Positions 43,386 through 52,535 of a DNA stretch of 64,000 nt are shown in pieces. The notes beneath the pieces are model-generated. The model did no database searches, was not told the DNA's origin, and worked only from the letters and a program-made list of their open reading frames with translations. The position numbers and the translations under genes are program-made. Position 1 is the stretch's first letter. Each line of letters starts with the position of its first letter. Origin of the DNA: Lysobacterales bacterium (GTDB lineage Bacteria > Pseudomonadota > Gammaproteobacteria > Xanthomonadales > Ahniellaceae); the NCBI GenBank assembly GCA_016721845.1, contig JADKHK010000003.1, positions 248,001 to 312,000 on the forward strand, in the 5' to 3' direction.

Positions 43386-44693
43386 ATGTGGCGAATCCGA
43401 GGATGGCTCGTGCTGATGTCGATCGTGCCGCATTGCGCTGCGGCAACGCTGCAGCATGACGCCACCCTGGCCCCCGGCGTCAGTGGCGAACCCGAGGGCA
43501 ATGACTTGTTCGGCAGCAGCGTCGCGCTCGCCGGCGACGTGCTCGTCGTGGGCGCCTTCAGTGACGAGATCGCGCTGCTGCCCGGCCAGAGTGACGCGGG
43601 CAACGTCGGATCGGTCTACGTGTTCCGGCGCGTCGGCCCCGTCTGGCAGTTCGAACAGCGGCTGGTCGCACCCGACGCCGAAGCCGGCGGCTGGTTCGGC
43701 TTCGATGTCGCGACCGATGCGGGCCGACTGCTGGTCGGCGCCCCGATGCACGACACGCCCGCACCCGGCACCGGCGGCCTGATCGGCGACCAGGGCGCGG
43801 CTTATGTCTACCGCCATGACGGTGGCGGCTGGGTACTGGAGCAAAAGCTGGTGCCGCAGGTTGCGCTTGGTGCCTTTGCCCATTTCGGTCATGCAGTGGC
43901 ACTGCAGGACGATACGGCCATCATTGGCATTCCCGATTGGGGCGGCGGCGGTGCCGATGCGTTCGTACGCGACGCCAATGCCCAATGGACGCACCAGGCC
44001 CGGCTGCTCGCGACCACGCCCTACAGCGGACCGAATGCATTCGGCCGCACCGTCGCGCTGGATGGTGTCACGGTCGTGATCGGCGCGCCGACCGAAGACA
44101 ACGGCGGCATCTCGAACAGCGACAGCGGCGCCGCCTATGTGTTCACGCGCTCGGGGCAGACCTGGAGTCAGCAGGCGCGACTGCTGCCGGTTCCGAGCGC
44201 CTCCGGCCAGGCTTTTGGCGAGGCCGTCGCAGTGCTCGGTGACCGGGCCCTGGTCGCGGCGCGCGACGAGACGGTGAACGGCCTGGGCTCGGCCGGTGCC
44301 GCCTACGACTTCCGGCGCAACGCCGGTTCTTGGGGCGCCGCGTCCCGACTGACGGCCGCCGCGCCTGGCCTGTCCTTCCGCTTCGGCAACAGCCTGGCCC
44401 TCGTCGGTCAGCGTGCGGTCATCGGCAGCTATTGGCAGTCGGGAGACGGCGGCAGCCAACAGGGCGCGGCGCAGGTCTTCGACGATGGCGGCAGCGGCTT
44501 CGCCTTCACGCAGATGCTGATTGCACCGCCCACGACACGCGGTGCGTTCAACCAGTTCGCCAGCGATGTCGCCGCGAGTGGCGCGCGCGTGGCGATCGGC
44601 GAGCCCGGGTTCGATGGCAGCAGCTTCAACGCCGGACGTGCGCACGTGTACCTCGACGACGCCGCCGCGGTATTCCACGACGGCTTCGAATAA
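43386..44693 (+). CDS. Secreted FG-GAP repeat protein
   Basis: A 435-aa exported protein with a signal peptide (WLVLMSIVPHCAAA) and about six FG-GAP-like blades. Each has a variant of FGSSVALAGDVLVVGA and a GAAYVF strand, the plan of a seven-bladed propeller. It ends in VFHDGFE, a terminal motif I recall from many exported proteins of this bacterial group. No enzyme motif is present. ATG 43386 is chosen because it gives a clean signal peptide with GGGAG upstream. Binding or adhesion is the likely role, by family only. Confidence 0.85.
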   Translation: MWRIRGWLVLMSIVPHCAAATLQHDATLAPGVSGEPEGNDLFGSSVALAGDVLVVGAFSDEIALLPGQSDAGNVGSVYVFRRVGPVWQFEQRLVAPDAEAGGWFGFDVATDAGRLLVGAPMHDTPAPGTGGLIGDQGAAYVYRHDGGGWVLEQKLVPQVALGAFAHFGHAVALQDDTAIIGIPDWGGGGADAFVRDANAQWTHQARLLATTPYSGPNAFGRTVALDGVTVVIGAPTEDNGGISNSDSGAAYVFTRSGQTWSQQARLLPVPSASGQAFGEAVAVLGDRALVAARDETVNGLGSAGAAYDFRRNAGSWGAASRLTAAAPGLSFRFGNSLALVGQRAVIGSYWQSGDGGSQQGAAQVFDDGGSGFAFTQMLIAPPTTRGAFNQFASDVAASGARVAIGEPGFDGSSFNAGRAHVYLDDAAAVFHDGFE

Positions 44694-44738
44694 CGTCGCG
44701 CATCGCTATCATCGGGGTTTTCCCGCACCGATCTGAAC

Positions 44739-46364
44739 ATGTCGTCGCCTCGATATCCCGCGCCCGGCGCCGCCACGCCGACTGATCGATCGGACCCGCG
44801 CACGGTCGGCCTGTCGGCCTCAGCCGTCGAGCGATTGCAGCAGGGCGCGGACGCGATCCGCGATGGTGCGATCGATGCCGCACGCACAGCGCTCGACGCC
44901 GTACTGGCCGAAGCACGCGATCATCCCGAAGCACTGCGATTGCTGGCCGTGGTGCAGTTGCGCCAGCAGCGTCCGACCGATGCCATCGCGAGCCTGCGCC
45001 GTGCGCTGGCGGCCTGGCCCGACGACGGCCTGCTGCGCAGCGACCTCGGCAATGCGCAGGCCGCGGCCGGCGACATCGACGCTGCGATCGCGAGTTGGCG
45101 GCGTGCCACCGAACTCGCACCCGATCAGGCCATGCCCTGGTTCAATCTCGGTCGCCAACTGCAATTGCGCGGCGACAGCATGGCGGCGGGCAAGGCGCTC
45201 GAGCGCGCGGTCGATATCGCACCCGACCTGCTGCCGGCAAGGATCCTGCACGGTGATGCACTGGTGCATCTCGGCCGGTTCGACGACGCGATCGCGCACT
45301 ACCGTGCCGCGCTGGCCCTGCATCCGGCGTGCGGCGATGCCTGGCGCGGCCTGGCCAACATCAAGACACGCGCGCTCGACGAGAATGATCGTGCGCACAT
45401 GCACACGCTGCTGCAGGTCGCGACGACCGGCGACAGCGATCGCATCGCGATCGGTTTTGCGCTCGGCAAGGCCGAGGAGGACGCCGGACATCACGCCGAA
45501 GCGCTGGCGGCATTGACCGCCGCGAATGCGCTGCAGCGGCAACGCGCGCCCTGGCGCGAGGCGCCGCTGCGCGACTACGTCGACCAGATGCTCGTGGCGA
45601 CCGCACAATTGCCGAAACCGCCCAACCCGGACTTCGGCCGCGAGGCGATCTTCATCGTCGGCCTGCCACGTTCGGGCTCGACCTTGCTGGAACAAATGCT
45701 GTCGGCACACCCGCAGATCGAAGGCGCGAGCGAACTGCCCGATCTCGGCGAGGTGCTGATGGCCGAGTCGCAACGTCGCGGCCTGCCCTGGCCGCACTGG
45801 ATCGGCAAGGCGACCGCGCAGGACTGGCTGCGGCTCGGCCGCGATTATCTGAAGCGCACGGCGCATTGGCGCAACCGCAAGCCGCGCCATACCGACAAGC
45901 TGCCGGAAAACTGGAAGTTCGTCGGCGTGCTGCGCGCGATGCTGCCCGGCGCGCACATCATCGACATGCGCCGCGATCCGCTCGAGACCGCCTGGTCCTG
46001 CTACAAGCAGCAGTTCTACCAGTTGCCGCATTTCGGCTGCGATTTCGCCGACATCGCGGCCTACCTGCAGCATTGCGAACGCGCGCTGGATGCTTGGCGT
46101 CCACGCGACCCTCGGCACATCCACGTGCAGCACTATGAAGCGCTGGTCGCGCAACCGGAAGCCGAGTTGCGACGCCTGTGCGCCGCACTCGGGCTCGACT
46201 TCGTGCCGGCCTGCCTCGACTACACGGCCTCGTCGCGCAGCGTGCGCACCGCGAGCGCCGCGCAGGTACGCGAACCCCTGCGCGCCGACACCGCGCGTGC
46301 CCCGCGTTACGGCGCCCTGCTCGATCCGCTACGCGCCGAACTGGCGCGGCGCACGCGCGCCTGA
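44739..46364 (+). CDS. TPR repeat sulfotransferase family protein
   Basis: A 541-aa protein. The N-terminal half (about 30-250) contains tetratricopeptide repeats (for example PWFNLGRQLQLRGDSMAAGK). The C-terminal half is a sulfotransferase domain with the PAPS 5'-phosphosulfate-binding loop VGLPRSGSTLLEQML and a 3'-phosphate-binding region near HIIDMRRDPLETAWS. It should transfer sulfate from PAPS to a protein or carbohydrate acceptor; the TPRs probably bind the acceptor or partner. No signal peptide. Followed by a strong bidirectional terminator. Confidence 0.88.
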   Translation: MSSPRYPAPGAATPTDRSDPRTVGLSASAVERLQQGADAIRDGAIDAARTALDAVLAEARDHPEALRLLAVVQLRQQRPTDAIASLRRALAAWPDDGLLRSDLGNAQAAAGDIDAAIASWRRATELAPDQAMPWFNLGRQLQLRGDSMAAGKALERAVDIAPDLLPARILHGDALVHLGRFDDAIAHYRAALALHPACGDAWRGLANIKTRALDENDRAHMHTLLQVATTGDSDRIAIGFALGKAEEDAGHHAEALAALTAANALQRQRAPWREAPLRDYVDQMLVATAQLPKPPNPDFGREAIFIVGLPRSGSTLLEQMLSAHPQIEGASELPDLGEVLMAESQRRGLPWPHWIGKATAQDWLRLGRDYLKRTAHWRNRKPRHTDKLPENWKFVGVLRAMLPGAHIIDMRRDPLETAWSCYKQQFYQLPHFGCDFADIAAYLQHCERALDAWRPRDPRHIHVQHYEALVAQPEAELRRLCAALGLDFVPACLDYTASSRSVRTASAAQVREPLRADTARAPRYGALLDPLRAELARRTRA

Positions 46365-46370
46365 AACGAC

Positions 46371-46394
46371 AAAGCCCCGGTTTCCCGGGGCTTT
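46371..46394. terminator. Bidirectional rho-independent terminator
   Basis: AAAGCCCCGG and CCGGGGCTTT form a perfect 10-bp stem around a TTTC loop, between the convergent sulfotransferase gene and M28 peptidase gene. The A-run on one side and the T-run on the other let it act in both directions. Confidence 0.85.
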
Positions 46395-46419
46395 GCGCGG
46401 TCGCATCAGACACGATCCA

Positions 46420-47012
46420 CTACATCGTGATCGACCAGCTGTTGATGTAGCCGGTGTCGCCGGCGCCATTGTCGTTCACGCGCAGTTTCCAGGTGCCGTT
46501 CAACAGCTCGGACGACAGATTCAGCGTCATCGTCTTGTTGATGTTGTCGGTGCCCGAACCGGTGCGGTTGTGGATGTTGTACAGCGTGCCGTCCGGCGCC
46601 ACGAGGTCCACCTTCAGGTCGCCCTGGTAGGTGTGCACGATCGCGACCGTCACCGACGCCGTGCTCGGGGCATTGCCGCTGCGGCCACTGACCGTGATCG
46701 GCGAGTCCACCGTGGTGTTGTCGCCAATCGCGTAGTCGGTCGTGTTGCTGTAGGTCTGCGTTTGCGGCGGTGGCGTGCCGGTGCTGTAGCTGCCCGTCAG
46801 GCTCAGGCCCGAGAACGCGGTGTAGCCCTTGACCAGCACGTAGTAGGTGCCGGTCTGCGCCGTCGCGATCGCGCAGGTCTCGGCGTTGGTACCGCTCTCC
46901 GACTTGCAGGTGTAGCTGGTCGTCGTCGGTGCGCTACCGAACTTGACGTACAGGTCGGCATCGCCGCTGCCGCCCGTGGTCACGAACTTCAGGCTGGTGG
47001 CACCTGCCGGCA
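46420..47012 (-). repeat. C-terminal PPC-P module, copy 1
   Basis: This coding segment of the M28 peptidase is closely similar to 48722-49312 in the M4 protease gene, at both protein and DNA level, from GAT-LKFVT to the final WSITM. Differences are scattered, many of them at third codon positions. This suggests an older duplication kept similar, or partial gene conversion. Confidence 0.85.
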
Positions 47013-48636
47013 CGTTCATCACGTAGTTGACGCTGCCACCCGCCGCCGCCGACAGGTTGTTGACCGGCACGCCATTGCTCAGGATCAGCGCCGTGCCCGA
47101 GGACACCGTGACTGCACTCGACTTCGTGTGCGTGGCACCGGCGTTGTCGGTGACGGTGAGCGCGACCGTGTAGGTGCCGGCCGCGGCATAGGTGCGGCTC
47201 GGATTGGTCGCGGTGCTGCTGCCGCCGTCGCCGAACGTCCAGCTGCGCGAGACGATGCTGCCGTCGGCATCGGTCGAGCTGTCGGTGAAGGTCGCGGTCA
47301 AGCCCGAGGTCGTGAACGCGAAGTTCGCGACCGGCGCCTGGTTCGTCGGCGTGCCGCCACCGGTGGTCTTGCCGAGTTCGCCGAGGAAGGCGAGCCCGAG
47401 CTTGGCGAACTTGACGCTGTTGGCGGCCGAGCTGCCCATGTTCGCCAGCGTGTCGTTCGGGCCATGGATGTTCGGGTTGTAGCCGCTGCTGCTGCCTCCT
47501 TCGAACATCATCGCGGCCGGATAGCCGGCACTGGTCCACGAGGCATGATCGGAGCAGCCGTAGCCGCAGGTGTAGGTGCTGCGCGTGAGGCCGGTCGGCG
47601 CCAGGTAGGTGTCGAACAGGTTGGTCAGGAAGGTCTTCATCTCCGCGTTCGAATAGTCGGTGATGAGTTGCATGTCGGCGACCGAACCGGACTTGTAGTT
47701 GGTCATGTCGAACTGGAGCATGCCGACCACGTTCTTGCCGGCGGTCTTGAACGACTGCGCGATCGCATTCGAACCGCGCAGGCCGACTTCCTCGGCCGCA
47801 TACGCCATGAACTTGACCGTGCGTTTCGGCTTCCAGCCGCTGGCCAGTGCAATGCGGATGACCTCCGTCAGCGTCGCCACGCCCGAGGCATCATCGTCCG
47901 CACCCGGCGCGACCTGGGTCGTGCTGCCGCCACCGCCGGTATTGATCGAGTCGAGATGGGCCCCCAGCACGAGGATCTCGCCGGGCAGTTCGTTGCCGTT
48001 GATCGTCAGGATGACCGAGGGCTGGGTCGAACAGGTGCTGCAGGTGCTGAGTTCGGTGCTGACGTCGGTCCGCGATCCCGCCAGCGTCTGCCAGCGCGAG
48101 CGGATCCACTCGGCCGAAGTCCGGCCGGTGCTGCTTGTGTAGTAGCGATTGGTGTTGCCGGCCAGCGTCGTGATCGTGCTGCGGATGTTGGCTTCACTGG
48201 CTTGCGGCAACCAGGGATTGACGGTCACGCCGTTGTCGATGGTGTAGCTGACCATCTTGGCGCGGGCGGCCTGCGCCGACGCATCGCCCTGCACGAAAGC
48301 TTCGGCATCGGCGCGCGTCTCGAATGCGAAGAAGCCACCGCAACGATTGCGCTGTTCGTGGATGGCGCGGCTGATCGCGTCGATCTGGTAGGCCTTCACT
48401 TCGGCCAGCACCAGCTGCATACCGCTGCTGTCGCGCAGGCCGATGCCCTTGCCGTTGCCGACGATCGATTGCAGATGGGATTTGTAGATGTCGGCGGACG
48501 TGACGATGTAGACCGGTGCGCCGGGATCGGTGTCGCGGTCGATGGCAGGCGCAGCGATGCCGGCATGGGCATCGCGCATCGCGCCGACCGCCAGAATCAG
48601 GGCGCAAGCCAGCGCCCGCAGGTGCAGCAGGTTCAT
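46420..48636 (-). CDS. Secreted M28 family aminopeptidase with PKD, PPC and P domains
   Basis: A 738-aa exported zinc peptidase. A signal peptide (ALACALILAVGAMRDAHA) precedes an N-terminal prodomain-like segment. The M28 catalytic domain (about 145-430) has metal and catalytic residues in LGAHLDS, PGADDDASG and AAEEVGLRG. A PKD domain (SWTFGDGGSS), a pre-peptidase C-terminal (PPC) domain and a proprotein-convertase P domain ending in WSITM follow. The ATG at 48636 has AAGGAG upstream; an extra eight-residue extension has none. Probably secreted by the type II system and matured by removal of the C-terminal domains. The last 195 or so residues are nearly identical to those of the neighbouring M4 protease. 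Confidence 0.93.
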   Translation of the reverse strand: MNLLHLRALACALILAVGAMRDAHAGIAAPAIDRDTDPGAPVYIVTSADIYKSHLQSIVGNGKGIGLRDSSGMQLVLAEVKAYQIDAISRAIHEQRNRCGGFFAFETRADAEAFVQGDASAQAARAKMVSYTIDNGVTVNPWLPQASEANIRSTITTLAGNTNRYYTSSTGRTSAEWIRSRWQTLAGSRTDVSTELSTCSTCSTQPSVILTINGNELPGEILVLGAHLDSINTGGGGSTTQVAPGADDDASGVATLTEVIRIALASGWKPKRTVKFMAYAAEEVGLRGSNAIAQSFKTAGKNVVGMLQFDMTNYKSGSVADMQLITDYSNAEMKTFLTNLFDTYLAPTGLTRSTYTCGYGCSDHASWTSAGYPAAMMFEGGSSSGYNPNIHGPNDTLANMGSSAANSVKFAKLGLAFLGELGKTTGGGTPTNQAPVANFAFTTSGLTATFTDSSTDADGSIVSRSWTFGDGGSSTATNPSRTYAAAGTYTVALTVTDNAGATHTKSSAVTVSSGTALILSNGVPVNNLSAAAGGSVNYVMNVPAGATSLKFVTTGGSGDADLYVKFGSAPTTTSYTCKSESGTNAETCAIATAQTGTYYVLVKGYTAFSGLSLTGSYSTGTPPPQTQTYSNTTDYAIGDNTTVDSPITVSGRSGNAPSTASVTVAIVHTYQGDLKVDLVAPDGTLYNIHNRTGSGTDNINKTMTLNLSSELLNGTWKLRVNDNGAGDTGYINSWSITM

Positions 48637-48658
48637 GGTGTTCTCCTTGGAGACTGCC

Positions 48659-48686
48659 AAAAAAAACCCCGGCCGAAGCCGGGGTT
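48659..48686 (-). terminator. Rho-independent terminator after the M4 protease gene
   Basis: On the minus strand AACCCCGGC and GCCGGGGTT form a 9-bp stem with a TTCG loop, followed by a run of T (48659-48664). It separates the M4 gene from the M28 gene, so the two proteases are separate transcripts. Confidence 0.92.
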
Positions 48687-48721
48687 CTCTCGAGTATCGG
48701 ACTCAGCTCATCGCCGGTCGC

Positions 48722-49312
48722 TTACATCGTGATCGACCAGCTGTTGATGTAGCCCACGTCACCCGACGCGGCATCCTGCACGCGCAGCTTCCAGGTACCG
48801 TTCAACAGTTCCGACGACAGGTTCAGCGTCACCGTCTTGATGATGTTGTCGGTGCCCGAGCCGGTGCGGTTGTGGATGTTGTACAGCGAACCGTCCGGTG
48901 CCACGAGGTCCACCTTCAGGTCGCCCTGGTAGGTGTGGACGATGTTCACCGACACCGAGGCCGTACTCGGCGCATTGCCGCTACGACCGCTGACCGTGAT
49001 CGGCGAATCGACCGTGGCATTGTCGTTGATCGTGTAGTCCGCAGTGTTGCTGTAGGTCTGCGTCGAGCCGCCACCACCGCCGGCGGTGTAGCTGCCGGTG
49101 ATCGACATGCCCGAGAACGCCGTGTAGCCCTTGACCAGCACGTAGTAGGTGCCGGCCTGCGCCGTGGCGATGCTGCAGGTCTCGGCATTGGTGCCGCCTT
49201 CCGACTTGCAGGTGTAGCTCGTCGTGGTCGGCGCGCTGCCGAACTTGACGTACAGATCGGCATCACCGGTACCGCCCGCGGTCACGAACTTCAGACCCGT
49301 TGCGCCGGCCGG
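48722..49312 (-). repeat. C-terminal PPC-P module, copy 2
   Basis: Partner of the module at 46420-47012; it encodes the PPC and P domains of the M4 protease. By eye about 85-90 per cent of residues match. The short linker between the two domains differs (a Gly/Ser run here, a Thr/Pro run in the other). Confidence 0.85.
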
Positions 49313-50977
49313 AACCACCATCGTGTAGTTCGTCGAGGATCCAGCAGCACCGGCCTGGCCGGTCAGGGCCACGCCATTGGTCAGCGTGCCACCACCGGAC
49401 GGCGGCGGCGTCGTGGCGCAGGACACGCCCACCGAGGTGAACGCAGCGGTCACGTCAGCCTTGACGAAGCCGAGATCGGTCGCGGCCGTTTCGGCACCGC
49501 AGGCGCCCTGGTTGAAGGTGCTGCTGGCCGTCCAGTACAGGTCGTTGGCACGTGCGAAGACCTGGAAGGCCTTCTTCGTGGTCCAGCCGGTCTTGGTCGC
49601 GAGCAGGTAGAACGCCTTGTTGTACACGCCGGACGAGTAATGCACGTCCATCGAACTGGTGAAGTTCGCGGCATTGTCGATCGAACGACCATCCTGCGGC
49701 GGGTTGTTCATGTAACGCAGCGCGCCGGTGGCCTTGAAGATGTCCTTGCCGACCTGCCAGTCGTTGGTGCCCTTCATGAAGAATTCGGCGGCCTCACCGG
49801 CCATGTCCGAATAGGCTTCGTTCATGCCACCCGACTGACCCGAATAGGTCAGGTTCGAGTTCTGCTCGGTGAAGCCATGCGAGACCTCATGCGAGGAGAC
49901 GTCCAGCGACACCAGCGGATAGAAGGTGCTGGCGCCATCGCCGAAGGTCATCGCGGTGCCGTTCCAGAACGCGTTCTCGTAGTTGCTGCTGTAGTGCACC
50001 TTCATCTGCAACTGGAAGGTCAACGGCGCACGGCCGAGATACGACTGGTACATGTTGTAGATGACGCCGCCGAAATAATGGGCGTCGTTCAGCGGCGAGT
50101 ACGCGCCGTTGATGGCCTTCACGGTGTTGCGCGGGCAGGTGTAGGCAAATGCCGTCGTGCCGGTCGTGCCGCCGTTGAGGTTGATCGTCTTGACGTTGGT
50201 GTTGTTCATCGTGCAGGACGTGCCGCTCTGGGTCACGTCATTGAAGCCGTAGGTGGTGCCGTATTCGTACTGGCCGGTCTTGGCATTGCCGCCGGGGCCC
50301 GTGCCCACGAGCGCATGTGCCAGGCCATCCCACATCTGCAGGGTCTTGCCGCTGTTCGCATCGAGGATGGTGAACATGCGGGTCGGTGCGCCGCCGCCGG
50401 CCTTGTCGGCCAGGACTTCGACCAGGAACGCCATGTGCGCGGCACCGGCGTCGTCGACGAACACGACCTTCTGCGAATTCTGACGCTCGATGATCGCACC
50501 GCCGAGACGCTTGCCGAGCGAGGCACGCTTGCCGAGTTCAAGGGCGCTGGCTTCGTCGAAGCGCGACTTCGCGCCGAGCGCGAGTTCTTGATCGAGGCCG
50601 ACGACCATGCGGCCGAACAGGTTCTTGATGCCGGCCTTGTCTTCGCTGACGACGACGTGTTCGCCGAACACCGGGATTCCACGATGAAGCTGTTGGTAGC
50701 GGTAGTGCTTGGTACCGTCGGCATCGACGGACTCTTCAAGCAACCTCAGTTTCGACGATGCATCCAGACCCAGCATTTCCGCGTGACGTTCCGGCGCTTC
50801 GGCAATGAAGCCGATGTCCGCAGCGACCTTCGCGTACTGCAGGTTGATCGCCTTGACGTCTTGCTGGTGCAGGTCAGGGCGCTCGGCGGACATCGCCGAG
50901 CCGGCCGCGATGGCCAGCGCAAGCGCCGAGAAAGAGGTGAAACCACGAACCACAGGCTTATGCGTGAAATTGCCCAC
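48722..50977 (-). CDS. Secreted M4 family (thermolysin/vibriolysin-type) metalloprotease with PPC and P domains
   Basis: A 751-aa extracellular zinc endopeptidase. A signal peptide is followed by an FTP/PepSY propeptide (to about 215, with QLHRGIPVFGEHVVV). The catalytic domain has HEVSHG at 363-368 and the third zinc ligand Glu387 in GGMNEAYSD, with the active-site His in the SSGVYNKAFYLLA region upstream of the PPC domain (about 520-620). A P domain ends the protein. The start is GTG 50977, with AAGGGGAA eight bases upstream. A candidate promoter and activator-type direct repeats lie about 200 bp upstream. Probably a type II secretion substrate. Confidence 0.95.
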   Translation of the reverse strand: MGNFTHKPVVRGFTSFSALALAIAAGSAMSAERPDLHQQDVKAINLQYAKVAADIGFIAEAPERHAEMLGLDASSKLRLLEESVDADGTKHYRYQQLHRGIPVFGEHVVVSEDKAGIKNLFGRMVVGLDQELALGAKSRFDEASALELGKRASLGKRLGGAIIERQNSQKVVFVDDAGAAHMAFLVEVLADKAGGGAPTRMFTILDANSGKTLQMWDGLAHALVGTGPGGNAKTGQYEYGTTYGFNDVTQSGTSCTMNNTNVKTINLNGGTTGTTAFAYTCPRNTVKAINGAYSPLNDAHYFGGVIYNMYQSYLGRAPLTFQLQMKVHYSSNYENAFWNGTAMTFGDGASTFYPLVSLDVSSHEVSHGFTEQNSNLTYSGQSGGMNEAYSDMAGEAAEFFMKGTNDWQVGKDIFKATGALRYMNNPPQDGRSIDNAANFTSSMDVHYSSGVYNKAFYLLATKTGWTTKKAFQVFARANDLYWTASSTFNQGACGAETAATDLGFVKADVTAAFTSVGVSCATTPPPSGGGTLTNGVALTGQAGAAGSSTNYTMVVPAGATGLKFVTAGGTGDADLYVKFGSAPTTTSYTCKSEGGTNAETCSIATAQAGTYYVLVKGYTAFSGMSITGSYTAGGGGGSTQTYSNTADYTINDNATVDSPITVSGRSGNAPSTASVSVNIVHTYQGDLKVDLVAPDGSLYNIHNRTGSGTDNIIKTVTLNLSSELLNGTWKLRVQDAASGDVGYINSWSITM

Positions 50978-51169
50978 TGTACGATTCCCCTTTAAGGAAT
51001 GGATTTCATTATTTTGAAGATCTCCCCGATGTCTTCAGAGGAATCGCCGCGACGCAGACCGCACTTCACTGTGCCGGCTCTGCGCCGGTGGCAGTCGAGT
51101 GCTGAAAGCGCGCGATGGAAAACCCCCTGACCATCGCCCCGCCTGTCCCGGAACCGGGAAGGCCGGGCG

Positions 51170-51197
51170 ACTATACGCAGGATGAATCGAAGGTCAC
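51170..51197 (-). promoter_or_regulatory. Candidate sigma-70 promoter of the M4 protease gene
   Basis: On the minus strand a -10 TATAGT (51170-51175, five of six consensus) lies 16 bp from a weak -35 GTGACC (51192-51197). This would give a leader of about 190 nt before the GTG start at 50977. The weak -35 fits a promoter needing an activator. Confidence 0.45.
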
Positions 51198-51216
51198 GCT
51201 GCTTTGCAACAAATCG

Positions 51217-51245
51217 CGTAGTTCGCCGAATTTGCGACGTAGTTC
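51217..51245 (-). repeat. CGTAGTTC direct repeat upstream of the M4 promoter
   Basis: CGTAGTTC occurs at 51217-51224 and 51238-51245, 21 bp apart (two helical turns), just upstream of the candidate -35 element. The position is that of a class I activator site. No known factor is assigned. Confidence 0.4.
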
Positions 51246-51266
51246 ACATTGACAAAACTGCGGACT

Positions 51267-52346
51267 TCAGGCTCGCGACTGGAAATACGGCACTTCCGAG
51301 ACCGCCGACCAGGCCCGGACCTGCTCGCGGTAAGCGACGAAGCTGTCGTGCACGCGTTTCGCGAAGGCGTCCTTCGCGGCCAGCTCGGCGAGCACCGCGT
51401 CGGCCTGTTCGCGCAATGCCGCCAGCACGCTGTCGGGCAATCGCCGAAACTCGACCTTGTGGATCTCGACGAGCTGCTTGAACGCATCCTGGTTGCGTGC
51501 GGTGTACTCGGCGAGCATGTCGTCATTGATGGCACGACAGCACGCGTCGAGGATCGCTTTCAGATCATCCGGCAATGACTCGTAGGCCGTCTTGTTGACC
51601 ATGCATTCGAGCGTCGGGCCCGGCTCCTGCCAGCCCGGGTAGTAGCAATACTTCGCGGCGCGATAGAGGCCGAACGCAAGGTCGTTGTAGGGACCGACCC
51701 ATTCCGCCGCGTCGATCGCGCCTTGCTGCAGCGAGGTGAAGATTTCGCCGCCGGGAATGTTCACCGGCACCACGCCCAGCCGCGCCATCACCTCGCCGCC
51801 GAGACCGGGAATGCGCATCTTCAATCCCTTGAGGTCGTCGACCGAGGTGATCTCGCGGTTGAACCATCCGGCCATCTGCACGCCGGTGTTGCCGCAGGGA
51901 AACGGCACCAGGTCGAACTTCGCGTAGAGCTCGCGCCACAGCTCCAGACCGCCACCGTGATAAAGCCAGCCGTTCATTTCCTGCGCGTTCAAGCCGAACG
52001 GCACAGCGCAGAAAAAGGGTGCTGCCTCAGACTTGCCTTTCCAGTAATAGGCACCGCTATGGCCCATCTCGGCGGTGCCACGCGACACCGCATCGAATAC
52101 CTCGAACGGCGGCACCAGCTCGTTGCCGGCATAGATCTTCACGGTCAGGCGTCCGCCGCTGGCCCGGTCGAGCATCTCCGCGAGGCGCACCACGCTGGTG
52201 CCGAGTCCCGGGAAGTTCGGCGGCCATGACGTCACCATCTTCCATTGGAAGCGTTGCTGGCTGTTGTGGGTGGCGCCCTGCGGTTTGGGTGCGCAGGCGG
52301 CGAGTGCCGCCACGCTGCCGGCGGCGATCAGTTGGCGTCGTTTCAT
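51267..52346 (-). CDS. TRAP transporter solute-binding protein (DctP family), Tat lipoprotein
   Basis: A 359-aa periplasmic binding protein. The N-terminus has twin arginines at residues 3-4 and the lipobox LAAC with Cys18, suggesting Tat export followed by lipidation. The family features are clear: FQWKMVTSWPPNFPGLG, then LKGLKMRIPGLGGEVMARLG with the conserved Arg that binds substrate carboxylates, and GAIDAAEWVGPYND. The sequence resembles the alpha-keto-acid/lactate-type subgroup. GGAG lies eight bases before the ATG. The permease genes (38745-40663) are 11 kb away on the other strand; pairing is inferred. Confidence 0.92.
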   Translation of the reverse strand: MKRRQLIAAGSVAALAACAPKPQGATHNSQQRFQWKMVTSWPPNFPGLGTSVVRLAEMLDRASGGRLTVKIYAGNELVPPFEVFDAVSRGTAEMGHSGAYYWKGKSEAAPFFCAVPFGLNAQEMNGWLYHGGGLELWRELYAKFDLVPFPCGNTGVQMAGWFNREITSVDDLKGLKMRIPGLGGEVMARLGVVPVNIPGGEIFTSLQQGAIDAAEWVGPYNDLAFGLYRAAKYCYYPGWQEPGPTLECMVNKTAYESLPDDLKAILDACCRAINDDMLAEYTARNQDAFKQLVEIHKVEFRRLPDSVLAALREQADAVLAELAAKDAFAKRVHDSFVAYREQVRAWSAVSEVPYFQSRA

Positions 52347-52535
52347 CGTCCATTCTCCGTCGAAGCGGCGAGTCTAGCCGGCAACGCCATTGGTCCGACC
52401 GCTGGTCGGCAGCGCCCGCCTCGCCCCTCTGGCTCGGGAGCCGTTCAGAATGCGGTGTTATTCTCGATTCACGTTTGGTGACAGGAAACGCCGCCACTGC
52501 GCGTTTTCCCGAACGACCCATTGGGGAGATGAGCC

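Noticed and set aside
46420..50977. Possible tandem gene duplication of whole proteases
   Set aside because: Only the PPC-P tails match; the M28 and M4 catalytic and pro-regions are unrelated, so this is module sharing and not gene duplication.
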